NCBI RefSeq assembly: GCF_015706575.1
Contig: NW_024037064.1
Location: 2,541,427 to 2,605,426 of the forward strand
Length of the DNA stretch: 64,000 nucleotides
Reading direction: 5' to 3'
Source: Patiria miniata
Taxonomy: Eukaryota; Echinodermata; Asteroidea; Valvatida; Asterinidae
A program made the position numbers and the translations under genes. Under the pieces are notes generated by a model. It was not told the DNA's origin and ran no database searches. It saw nothing but the letters and a program-made list of their open reading frames with translations. Below, one piece after another: positions 45,385 to 56,199 of the stretch; position 1 is the stretch's first letter, and each line of letters starts with the position of its first letter.

Positions 45385-46547
45385 TTACAGACCTGGTAAC
45401 ACCCTGTCCCGTGATTGCAACCCATCATCATTTCCCTTGCGACGCTGTGTGTTTCCTTGACGACAGCCACGTACGAAATGGTCTGGCGATCCACACTTTA
45501 AGCAGTGGTCACAGGATGAGCCAGTGCCATCTTCTTGGCACTTGGCACTTCCTGCAACCGCGACTAGTGGAGGGTCGGAGTGAGGGGGCTCGTCGTTGGG
45601 GATGTCTTGTCGGGGCCGTCTGTAGCGTTTCATTCAGGGCCGCGACGTGTGTTTTCAAGGCCGTGAGCTCTGCCATCCCAGCCTGTAACTCTGCTATCTG
45701 TGATGTCAGTAGGCTTCGGTTGAGATTTTGGTGCAGGCTCGTTCTCCTGAAGCTGGTTGACAGCGACGGGCCTTTTGGGATGAAGTTTCTTTCACCTTTC
45801 TGCTTCGAAACTCGAGCTAACGTTCAACTTTTCAAAGAGAGTTTCATCAGTCAAATCTGGATTATCTAGATAAGGGCGTAGCTCAGCTTTGATACTGACG
45901 CTCCTGACGAGGGTGGGGTCGTAACACAGCCCATACTCTGCCTCTTGACTGGCAAAGACCTTCTGTCTTAGGTCAAGCGCCTTTAAGAGAAATGCCTGAG
46001 ATGACTCCTTTGGGTCCTGGGCAAGTTGTGCCAGCTCTTTGTACAATGCCGTGGCGTCCCTCTCTAGGTAATGGCATCTCAGAATGCAGCGAAGACTCGG
46101 CAATGTGATTTGTCTGTGTCCCTCCAGGTAACTCAGCAGCGCCGGTCCCGGCACAATAGCTCGGATTACACCTTGGACGACGTAATTGTCCCGGTACCCC
46201 TTCTCACAACCAACCTCAATTTGGTGCGCCAGCCTGTCATTCTGGCCGGGTTCTCTGATCTGTCCAGAAATTTTGAATTCATGACGCATTAGACTCAGGA
46301 CTTCTGGTCCCATGGTTGGTTGCTCGGATTTAGCGGGGACCAACTTCAAAGGGGCTGGCTGGGCTTGCAAAGGTTCGTCTGAAGAGTCGGGCTTTGCACT
46401 TTTGGCTGAGACAGCAGCCTCATGTGGAACAACCTTGGGGCCAGCAATTCCATCAATGAATTCGTCCAGTCCTTGGAGCAGCTCAATTCCTCCATCAGCG
46501 CGATCTAGGACTTCATCACCGTATGTGTGACTAATCACTTTCTGCAC
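45385..46547 (-). pseudogene. Gypsy element: gag region remains
   Basis: A capsid-like part (HYLERDATALYKELAQLAQD) precedes a CCHC zinc knuckle (CLKCGSPDHFVRGC) near the end, as in Gypsy gag. Fossil. Confidence 0.8.
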
Positions 46548-47006
46548 CAGCCTCTGATGACCGTTGACTTACTCCGCTGTATATCCGGTCTCCAGCCACA
46601 GGTGCTCGCAGACTGTTGGAGCTGTTGAGTGGAAAGGCCACGTATTCTGGCATTGAGCTTATCGACATCTTCCACGATATCCATGTTGTTCACTTGATAG
46701 ACAGCACGATGGTCGTGGTCACGTCACTGGGGGCTGAGTCGTGTCAGCGGCTTGAGGCGATCCCTCCTCTCGCTGGTGGTACACCCTGGTCTCGCACACC
46801 CAGTCAACTTGCCAGTCCCGTCGGCTGTCTAGATGCTGTTTACTGTCGCAACTGGTTTCGGTTTGTTTCACTGGATAGACGCATTTCGTCTACTGCAATT
46901 CTCGTCCGACACGCCTATCCCTCTCGTGCCTCCAAATGTTACACCCGTGTAATTGACAGAGGTGGCACTTACGAAAGTTACATTAAAATGATGAAGTTGG
47001 TGACCC
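46548..47006 (-). other. Gypsy element leader between 5' LTR and gag
   Basis: Non-coding leader of the element. A primer-binding site starting TGG was looked for beside the LTR and not found clearly. Confidence 0.4.
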
Positions 47007-47256
47007 TGTAAGAAATAATGGAGAGTCGTCAGCCAAAAATACAGCAATACATCAGGACAACTTTATTGCAGATGTTGGCAGTGGCAGGGTCATTGCTTGT
47101 AAGAACAACGAAGCCAACTCCCTATCCCTTGCTGATGTGGCAACTCTTGGATCAGTCCATTAGTTTAAGAGGTAAAGCAAAGTCTGGACCATTACATTAT
47201 AAAAGGGGAGGGGGCAAAATTGAAAAAGGGGTTGACCAATTTCCATGGCCTCTACA
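47007..47256 (-). repeat. Gypsy element 5' LTR
   Basis: 250 bp, TG..CA type ends (TGTAAGAAATAATGG and GGCCTCTACA), matching 39069-39314. Confidence 0.85.
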
Positions 47257-47269
47257 ATAAGACCAAAAC

Positions 47270-47520
47270 AAGACGTCATAATTTTACGTCCAAAAATTGA
47301 CATCTTTAAGTAATCAGAAAAAAATATCTTTTTGGTGTCAGAAAAAGACGTTTTGTAGTCAGAAATAGACATATTTTTATCGTCAGAAAAAGATTTCTTT
47401 TTGTCGTCGGAAAAAGATGTCTTTTTGGAGTAAAAAAAAGGTGTCATTTAGGAGTAAATAAGACATTTTGTCGTCAGAAAGAGACGACCTTTTAGTTGTC
47501 AGAAAAAGATGTCTTTTGGT
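47270..47520. repeat. Degenerate tandem repeat, about 25-bp unit
   Basis: About ten imperfect units with the theme GTCAGAAAAAGATGTCTTTT, immediately beyond the Gypsy LTR. Confidence 0.75.
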
Positions 47521-47939
47521 GTTGCATTTAAGCACAAAATAAATACAAAAAACAAGACTTAAAAAGCAGGGAGTGGTGGGGCGGATTCTGCGCCCCCAAG
47601 ATCTCGGCCATCAAAAGACAAAAAATTATGAAACTCGGTACATGCATCGAACAACTAAACATAAACAAACCCAAGACATTCCATTACCAGAGGTCAAAGG
47701 GTTTAGGAATTACGGCCAATTAATTATGCATATGCAACAATGGTAATTTTGCTTTGTGTACACTACATATACGAGAAAATTCAGTTTTCACGGCGCGACA
47801 ACACCTGTTCCGAATTTTATGTTTTGGTATCAAAAGATGTACAAGACCCTAGGCTAAAAAGTCAGGACAGCTCGGAACACGAAAAAAAGTTGAGGGGGGG
47901 CGGATCTGCCCTCGGCCCTTTTTGGGTTAAAGACGTCGT

Positions 47940-48190
47940 GTGCCCACTGGGTTACAACAGCTTGGTCAGAGTATTTTCAAATGTTGCACTACTTCAGCTT
48001 TGGAACCGTTGGTCACATGAAAGCATAAAACCTTTTACACAGAAACTTAAAACAAATCTTTTTATGCTGGCTTTTTCAAACAACTGAGGTTTTTTCTTTA
48101 CATCTACACCAGCACCTTTGATTGCTTCCAGGGGATGTGCATGTTACAAAATTTGTGCTTTTATAACTGTTATTATTATTATTGTTATTA
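47940..48190 (+). mobile_element. LINE C-terminal coding fragment and 3' tail
   Basis: One frame reads LLQLWNRWSHESIKPFTQKL, KTNLFMLAF and a stop, the usual 'LWNxLP...SLxxFKxxLKTxLF' end of CR1/L2-type ORF2. After a short 3' UTR it ends in (ATT)n at 48170-48190, directly beside the TRIM exon-2 acceptor. Confidence 0.65.
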
Positions 48191-48197
48191 CCCACAG

Positions 48198-48847
48198 ATC
48201 CACGGTCAGTTGCAGCCATCCACTATCCTGAGGAACGCTTGCTTGTGTTGGAGTATGGAAGCAAGTATGTGAAGTCGTTTAACATGAAGGACAACACTCT
48301 TGTTATGCAGATCCCAACAGTGGAAAAGAGTCGTATTGACAATACACAAGTGGACCTCCGTAGTGTAGTTGTCAAAGACAAGTACAATAATAGTACAATC
48401 TTAGTGGGTGATTTCAAGAGGATGGTGTGGACTGAACACATACCCAATGGTGAGATCCTACGGACCATATCTGTGCAAAATCCACCTTGCTACCTGGCTC
48501 CTGATAATGACACTGATAGAGTTGTGGTCAGTGGACTTGGCACAAAGAAAGTAGACGTTGCTGATAGCAAAGGTACAACAATCTTCACCATCAAGCCAAC
48601 CATTAATGGCTACCCAGTGAAGTACTGTATGGGTGTATGCTGTGACAGCACAGGCATCTACCTTGCAGTGGACCAAGATACGTTTCTGCAGTATTGCACT
48701 GGTCATATTCACCACTATGACCTAGATGGCAGGTTTCTTGATTGCCTGGCTCAGGGTCTACATGACCCACGTGCAATAACTCTTACATCAGATGGGCAGC
48801 TGGCAGTGGCTGACGGCTATTCAATCAAAATGTACCACAAGGTGTGA
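48198..48847 (+). CDS. TRIM-NHL protein, exon 2 (NHL beta-propeller and C-terminus)
   Basis: Continues the exon ending at 37619 in phase 1 (C|AT gives SHPRSVAAI). Together they encode 581 residues. This part is the rest of a six-bladed NHL-type propeller: repeated hydrophobic strand pairs such as RLLVLEYGSKYVKSF, DRVVVSGLGTKKVDV and DPRAITLTSDGQLAVADGY, ending SIKMYHKV and TGA. NHL propellers of TRIM proteins bind RNA or protein partners, here unknown. No internal stop, so the gene looks whole. The acceptor's pyrimidine tract comes from a LINE (ATT)n tail. The 3' UTR is short or unseen because a large repeat starts at 48955. Confidence 0.92.
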
Positions 48848-49678
48848 TTTCATTCAACGTGACATTGACTAGCAATCATCATTCCAACAGCAAAGGACGA
48901 AATTGTCCAGTCATGACAGAAAACAACTTCCTGTCCCACTTTAGTACAGGCGAACCTCAAACAAATTGCAACAGATTTTTTTTACCACAGTGCATTTCTA
49001 TAATGTCCCTAAAATGACATACTAAAAGTCTCAAGAAATCCAGGTGGTGGAAATATGCCTAATTTGCATAAATCCAAAGTGGCCGGATATTTTAGGACTT
49101 TCGCACTGATTTGGTCGTATTTCATATACTAGGTAGCTTTTGAGATATTTTAAACAACAATTTTAATCCTTTTACATTGATTTACTCATTATTCTAGACC
49201 GTGGTAACTTTCAATATCCTTGTTTCCCAAATATGCGTTATGCCGATAATTTGCGTAAATGCCATTTATTAATTTGCATGGATTAAAGTTAAAATTATGG
49301 CTGTCACGTGTGGACATGTCACAATTAAATTTTCCCTGATAATCTAAGTCATGTACATAGAAAAATTTCACACCATGGTGTATTGCTATAATAAGGTTCC
49401 TTAAAAAAGGGAAGAAATCCAAGTGGTGGAAATATGCCTAATTTGCATAAATTCAATATGGCAACTAATTACATGATTTCTGATTTGGCCATAACTCTCG
49501 TCCTGAATTGCTTTTTGGGGAACTTTGAACAACCATTTGTCCTTTGGCATTGATTTCATCATCATTCCAGTCCTGGGTACCTTTTGAGATCCTATGTTCC
49601 TTTGGGGTATAATATTTTTTGTTAGGTTTCTAGCTCTTGTCAAAGTTGATATAAGTGTTGGAAAATGTGATATCCCTG

Positions 49679-50029
49679 TGTTGCAGAGCGAACCCTTGCG
49701 CCGCTCTACTCAGACTTAAAATCAAAGAATAACTCAAGAGAACAGATGATTCAACACAGGATTTATCAATCACAAAAACCAATTATATATTACGGGAAAG
49801 ACATAACCAAAACCACAAAACTCAATTCGAAAATACGTGGGCGAGGGTTTTATACCCATCCCACATGGGTGCAAGCCCGGATTTGGTATGCAAAGGGAAG
49901 GAATTATGATTAGCATAATTCACCTAGCATCTACCTCCGAAGTTACATAACACTTTACAGTCGTACAAATTTAGTGATTAATAAATCAAATCAGAAATGA
50001 AAAGGAATAATTTCAGCAGTCTTGTGACA
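49679..50029 (-). mobile_element. Solo LTR, 351 bp, with 5-bp target duplication
   Basis: On the - strand it starts TGTCACAAGACTG and ends CTCTGCAACA. CCCTG flanks both sides (49674-49678 and 50030-50034). A TATAAAA box (reverse of 49848-49854) lies about halfway, as in LTR promoters. No internal region remains, as after LTR-LTR recombination. Confidence 0.75.
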
Positions 50030-50784
50030 CCCTGTGCATGAACTCATTTCAGGGACAAAAATCCCTACTTTAAATCCACTAGTACACTGCATAGGGAAAT
50101 CACATTTTGCAACACGTTTGCCAACTTTGAGATGAGCCAAAACCAAACAAAAAATATTGTACCCTACTTTTTGATATTTTGTAGAAAACATATGTTGGGG
50201 TTTAATTTTCATCCAAGTTTGTCTCAATGTCGGGTGATCCACTAGATCAAATTCAAGGTCAAAGCAAAGGTCAAAATGTCATTATACTTCAAATAACCCC
50301 GACATGAAAAGCAATGGTAAATTTGGATTTCTCATGATGTAACCTTTCAAAAGAAATCAAGATTAACAAATTTGGCTCACAAATTATAGAGATATGGTCA
50401 TTTAAAAAATGGCAGTGCCATTTTGACCAAAATTGCCTAGGCGGTAGCTCAAAAACTGTTTGTCGATGGCGCTAAAACTAACAATTTCGGCTTTTCAGCT
50501 GAAATTTCCCCATAAAATAAATATGAACCAATATGAACCAATTTTTGGCCATTGCACTTTTCTTTGATAAAGAAGGAATTTTCTCATATTTGGATAGAGT
50601 TTACCTTCCTAAGCTGGAAATCCATTAGTAGCATTTTTTTTTCCATCTACCATGTGGCAGCCGTGTTGGAATTTATAATGGCCGCCATTTCGGGCCTAAT
50701 TTGTATCTAACTTCGGATCTGATTGTCATATGAAGTTCATTTTGATGGCAAACCCTATGTTTTTGATACCAAGGAACCCGAGAA

Positions 50785-50836
50785 AATCATTGTTGATGGG
50801 GTATACTCCCAGTGGAGTACCCCATCAACAATGATT
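50785..50836. repeat. Near-perfect 52-nt hairpin
   Basis: AATCATTGTTGATGGGGTA pairs with its complement across a short centre. It lies near the centre of the large foldback element. Confidence 0.8.
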
Positions 50837-51925
50837 ATAACTTGGCATCTTTGGTATCAAGAACATGCAGTTTGCCACCAAATGGACTTCATACGACATT
50901 CAGATGCCACCTTATTATTTAAATGAAATCCAAGATGGCCGCTATTTTTGAATATCCAATATGGCTGCCATCCATTTGGGATACCTTAATGTGTTAATTG
51001 GATTCCTTGGTATCAAATTTATGGGGTTTGCCACCATTAGTGATTTCATACAACATTCAAGTTAGTTCAAAATGGCGGCAATTATGAAATATCCAAGATG
51101 TCTGCCATCCATTTGGAGTACATCGTAAACAATAAAGTACTCGGGTTCCTTTGTATCAAAAACATGGGGTTTGCCATCAAAATGAACTTTATGTGACAAT
51201 CAGGTCCGAAGTTACATGATACAAATTAGGCTCGAAATGGCGGCCATTTTTAAATCCAAGATAGCTGCCAATGGTAGCTGGGAAAAATGTCTCCAATGCA
51301 CATCCGATCGACTAAGGGAGGTAAACTCTTTCCAAGTATGGCAAAAATTCCTTCTTAAAGCCAAAAAAATGCAAAAGTACATAACAGCCTATACTATATG
51401 GCCAAATCATATGAAAATAATGTAATTAGCGGCCTTTTGAATTTATGCAAATTAGGCATATTTCCATCACTTGGATTTTTAACAACTTTTAAGGGACCTT
51501 ATAGCAATGCACACTGTGTTGTGAAATTTGACTTGGATTATCAGGGAAAATTCAATTGGTAGATGTCCACATATGGCATCCATTATTTTAACTTTAATGT
51601 AGGCAAGTTGACATAAGGCATTTATGCAAATTATACTGAATTTGGAAAATTTCGGAAACATAGGGATCTTGAAATTTACATAGGACTAGAATAATGAGTA
51701 AATCAATGTATAAGGACTAAAACTGTCGTCTAAATTACCTCCAAAATCTACCTAGTATGAGAAATATGACCAAATCAATGCAAAAGTCCTAACATATGCG
51801 GCCATTTTGAATTGATGCAAATTATGCATATTTCCACCACCTGGATTTCTTAAGACTTTTAGTATGTCATTTTAGGGACATTATAGAAATGCACTGTGGT
51901 GAAAAAAATGTTGTTTGTTTGAGGT

Positions 51926-52640
51926 CAAACCTTATATTTCCTGTACTACAATGTACTTATTCAAAATCTCCATTCAAAACTGTCGATCCCTCGAGAGCCA
52001 TTTTGATCCGTATCAGCAAATTTTTAATTTTATGATTGGAAACTATATTTGAGTGAGCGAGTACAATTTTGACATGTGCTAGTACGAGTACTTTGCTGCT
52101 CCAATTTGAGTACCGTCATATCGAGTACGAGTATTTTGACATACGAGTATGAGTACGAGTACAAATACGGTACTCCAAATAAAAGTACTCATACGACTAC
52201 TGAGTACGAGTACTACAAGCAACACTGCTTGTACCATATAACAAAGATGTTATAAATTTTGTTACGTCATCAAGATGTCATTAGGTATCAAATTACGGTA
52301 CAAGCGATTTCAGGGCACAATTTGACGAAATAGTTTGAGCTATATAAGGGACTTTAGCGGGTGCTGAGCTGTTTAAAGTTAGTGAACCCCCGTCTCTCCA
52401 CCCCAACACATTTTCCCCACCCAGTACGAGCTATCCAATACTTAACAACTTTTTGTGGTGTTTATGAAACCCTGGCTTCACATATGGCTTCCACTTCATC
52501 TCCAGCCCCAAATTTGATGTGTAGCACATTCAAACCCAGTGAAAATACACCAACCATCCCTTGGCCTTGTGTGATAGGGTTTGGTGTCTTGAACCAGTAT
52601 CGTACTGGACTGAGTGGCATGGGACAGAGGCCTGAAGCCT
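51926..52640. other. Gap with a degenerate GAGTAC repeat
   Basis: 52060-52235 is rich in GAGTAC and its complement. The rest has no supported gene. Confidence 0.5.
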
Positions 52641-54188
52641 GAAACTAGGGACAAAGCCAGGTTTTCATAAACTCACTAAAGATTCTTTGTTCCTTATTTG
52701 GAACTTGCTGTACATGGTGTATATATGCGGCCTCCTTTTATAACAAAGATTTGAGAAACATTTTAAGATAATTCATTCTTGAAATGCATTATTCCTTAAT
52801 GGGACAACTGAATAATTTTAACTTTACCAATGAATTACTGTTAAATTGAGTTTTACAATAAGGCCAAAAAAAAAAGTCTCCGGTTTCTGGTATGGAGCTT
52901 GCCCCAAAAGTGGTGCGGCGACGCGGCTTTTTTTTTTTTTTTACCTGTTTTTTTGTTTGTTTTCGGCTTCAAATGTCGGCTGATGACTGCAAATGGTGCC
53001 CGACTAAACTTAGTGCAAATATATGGGAGTCCAGAGAGGCCACATAAATCTTATTCTCGATCATAACCCCATCTAAAAACACGTTAAAATTGTGCAGCAG
53101 CAGAATTCCAGTCAAACCAGTGAGTTTGGCGGTTTTGAAACATCATCTTGTATTGAAAAAAAAACTTTTTCATTTTGCCGACGCGCATGGCTACAGCGAC
53201 GCGCACGCATACCAGAAACCGGAAACTTTTTTTTTTTGGCCTAAGGGTCCCAGACAATCCTTTAATATTTACTCAGTTCCTTTTCAGTAACTTTTCTTGC
53301 AGTTTGCATTTACACATTACAATTGATGAAACTTTAATCTTCAAGAAAATGCACTTGTCCAAATGCATCCTAAAGATGAGTAACAAAGCTCATTCTATTA
53401 ATGTGGTTTAAAATGTTCATTGACAGAATGGAGAATTGTGTGGACAGTGTTCGTAAGGTTTATATCTTGAACTCATAGCCAAAGCTGGAGACAACACCAA
53501 GATTTTCTAAACTCCCTGAGATTTTGTAATTTGCTCCTTATGAAATGTACATGTAATTCATTATATGGAACTTTTGGTAAAAGCACCTTTGAGAAAGTTT
53601 TGCAACCACTTCATCCTTGAGATGTAACCATACTACAAGTATTTTGTGAAATAATATTGTTTAAATTCATTTTGAGCATACGCATAGTTACATGTAGTAC
53701 TCAGATTACTGTTCAATATAAGCCTTTGTTTACTGAGTTTTTACTTTTGACAGTTTCAGTTTACACATTTGATTTTATGATACACTAATACATGTATACT
53801 GAAGATAATTTACTCACTGAAATGTTTGCCAAAGATGAGAGAAAATTAATTTGGTTTCTGTCTTAATTCACAGAATGAGACTCATGTTAAAAAGAATGAA
53901 GACTCATAATTAAGATTCATGTTTATAAGAATGATTACTTCAAGAAAACTTGAAAATGAAAAAAAATATCATCACTTTAGTTTGGGTTGCAGCAAAATTA
54001 ATTAATTTGTTTGTAAAGTATCAATGTTAATGTAAAAGATTAAATGTTCAAGTAGAATTTTAAGTATTCAACAATTTACTACTGTATCTGGATCTTAGTA
54101 GTCACAACTAGACTTTGTAAACTCTCATTATGCATATTCTTAAATGTGTTCCTAATAGAACATATGCCCTACATCTACTCAATGAGTG
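52640..54188. repeat. Tandem repeat unit A of three
   Basis: Shares ordered blocks with 56200-57670 and 58070-58960, such as 'AAAGCTGGAGACAA' and 'TAGTAGTCACAAC'. A subfamily-A MITE interrupts it at 52862. No coding sequence is recognised. Confidence 0.75.
52862..53241. mobile_element. Harbinger-type MITE, subfamily A
   Basis: 380 bp, TAA on both sides (52859-52861 and 53242-53244). The unit-B paralogue lacks it. Confidence 0.9.
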
Positions 54189-54613
54189 AGTTCGATTACT
54201 TACCCCAATTTACTAGCGCCTGGCGTCTCGTCTTATGACTGACATGCGCAGTAGAGCTAACTCAATGAACGATTTCAGGTAAAGTTTCCTGCAAGAGCTA
54301 GAAAGTTGAACTTTGACATGACAAACCTGCATCCGAATCAACTGTATAGAGCTAGGTCTAGGTCAACGCCCATTGAAAATATACAAGGACGCGCTGACAA
54401 TAGACCCGTAGCCGAAGCTCTGGAAGCCCTTTTCAGTCACGTTGGCAGCCATGTATATTGCATGGCCTTATGGGATACTTACCCAAGTAACCAGCTCAGC
54501 GAGTCGGTTACTTGGGCCAGGCTAGAGTAAGCGCAATAAGTCACAAAAGAGGTAAATGGAATGCTTTCGAACTTGCATGAGTAAGCCCGGGGGAAGTAAT
54601 CGAACGTACTCAT
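54187..54613. mobile_element. MITE with TTCGATTACTT ends
   Basis: Inverted ends AGTTCGATTACTTACCCC and the complement of ACGTTCGATTACTTCCCCC. Similar words ACTCAAT and ACTCATT on the two sides may be the target duplication. CpG-richer inside, with no supported gene (a 74-codon frame is present). Confidence 0.6.
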
Positions 54614-54617
54614 TATA

Positions 54618-56147
54618 CAGGGTGTATCAAAAAAAGTATACACTTAGAGAAATGTGTCAGAAACGAATGTTTTATAATTTTCCAAAAATCTGTTGCTAAT
54701 GATTGATGGACCAAGGTCTTATGCTTTAATTGCCACCATGTCATACCTCAGATGTTCCGCATGAGTGAATACTAGCTATTTACTTTTGCCAGATTTGAAT
54801 TGGCTTGTGCACAAAAGTGAAAGGGTTAAAACAGAATCAAACACCGCGGTAGGCAAGTTTAGGCATGTGATTTGTTGCTCACAAATTTTCAAGGAAAATG
54901 GATAACCCTGAGTCCTCCACAAGCCTACCAAGTTTGGACTCAGGTTGCGCCTTCCTGAAAAAATTAACAACAGCATGACCTAATAAGTCAATGATTGGGC
55001 CTATTGGTAATCGTCATGAGGGAATGCAACGTTTGCACTTCATGCATGCACGATTCAGTCTTCGACGTGGCCACCATTTCTTTGCACACAGACTTCTGCC
55101 CTCCTCAGCATGTCATAAACAGCGCGCCTATTTTCATTGCGGCATCCTGCCTCACAACAGCAACCTCAGCAGTAACAAGGGAGTATCAGCCACGTGGACA
55201 AAAACCTGTTGATTTTGACTACCAACGAAATAACGACAGGCACAAACTGACAGTCTGGATTTCTTCTTCAGGAACAACATCAGTGGTGATCAATACCTGC
55301 ACATGATTAATGAAGATGACGTGCCAGCCATCAATGATTTTCGTCGTTATCGTCCTGTCAGAAGAAATGGACAGTTTAGGCGTGTCTGGTGGGTGCAAGA
55401 TGGGGTACCACCGCACAGGAGAAGGATCGTGACTGAACTGTTGGCAATCGCATCATCGCATTGAACCGGCCCGTCGAGTGGCCCTCAAAATCGCCCGATC
55501 TTACCCACTGGACTTTTTATTGTGGGGCCATCGTAAGTCTAAGGTGTACACCACTCCACCAAGAGACCTGGATGACCTGCAAGAATGTACTGCCGAGGTT
55601 GCTGTTGTGAGGCAGGATGCCGCAATGAAAATAGGCGCGCTGTTTATGACATGCTGAGGAGGGCAATAGTCTGTGTGCAAAGAAATGGTGGCCACGTCGA
55701 AGACTGAATCGTGCATGCATGAAGTGCAAACGTTGCATTCCCTCATGACGATTACCAATACAATAGGCCTAATCATTGACTTGTAAGGTCATGCTGTTGT
55801 TAATGTTTTGAGGGAGGCGCAACCTGAGTCCAAACTTGGTAGGCTTGTGGAGGACTGAGGGTTAGTCCAATTTCCTTGAAAATTCGTGAGCAACAAGCAC
55901 ATGCCTAAACTTCCCTACCACAGTGTTTGATTCTTTTTTAACCCTTTCATTTTTGTGCGCAAGCCAATTCAAATCTGATGAAAATGAATAGCTAGTGTTC
56001 ACTCATGCGGAACATCTGAGGTATGACATGGTGGCAATTAAAGCATAAGACCTTGGTCCATCAATACTTAGCGACAGATTTTTGAAAAATTATAAAACCG
56101 TTTTTGATACATTTCTCTAAGTGTATACTTTTTTTTGATACACACTG
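54618..56147 (+). mobile_element. Tc1/mariner-type element with very long inverted ends
   Basis: TA flanks both ends (54616-54617 and 56148-56149). Ends are CAGGGTGTATCAAAAAAAG and the complement of CAGTGTGTATCAAAAAAAAG. Arms of about 555 bp (54618 to about 55175, and about 55590-56147) enclose about 410 bp coding for transposase: WVQDGVPPHRRRIVTELL, NRPVEWPSKSPDLT and, in the next frame, PLDFLLWGHRKSKVYTTPPR, the second and third catalytic-acid regions of mariner transposases. The frame is shifted once between SPDLT and PLDFLLWG and the 5' part is missing, so it is inactive. The right arm holds the natural end of the gene; the left arm is an inverted copy of it. Confidence 0.85.
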
Positions 56148-56199
56148 TATACTGTGGTATCTCTTAATTACACTTTCTGATAAAAGAAATTACCAGTTT

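Larger units (their letters stand above)
39069..47256 (-). mobile_element. Gypsy-type (Metaviridae) LTR retrotransposon, degraded, with nested insertions
   Basis: About 8.2 kb between two 246-250-bp LTRs, on the strand opposite the TRIM gene. Remains of gag, protease, reverse transcriptase and integrase occur in Gypsy order (PR-RT-INT). It is broken in many places and a hAT-like element and a LINE/PLE composite have entered it. The LTRs are clearly diverged, so the insertion is old. Flanking 5-mers (atacc and ataag) no longer match well. Confidence 0.9.
37620..48197 (+). other. TRIM-NHL intron, 10.6 kb, packed with transposons
   Basis: Donor GTAAGT at 37620 and acceptor TTACCCACAG ending at 48197. 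It contains LINE fragments, two subfamily-B MITEs, a Gypsy-type element on the opposite strand with further insertions, and tandem repeats. Confidence 0.85.
48955..51925. mobile_element. Large inverted-repeat (foldback) element, about 3 kb
   Basis: The ends are CCTCAAACAAA on the left and its complement on the right. The two arms match outside-in for about 500 bp (48955-49490 against 51420-51925) and again near the centre (about 50565-50780 against 51137-51370). The left arm has about 1 kb extra, including a solo LTR. Arms contain direct sub-repeats (GGTGGAAATATGCCTAATTT at two places on the left). No transposase is recognised and no clear target duplication. Confidence 0.75.

Noticed and set aside
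46990-47006. Primer-binding site of the Gypsy element
   Set aside because: The bases next to the LTR do not begin with TGG on the element's strand, so no tRNA primer can be named.
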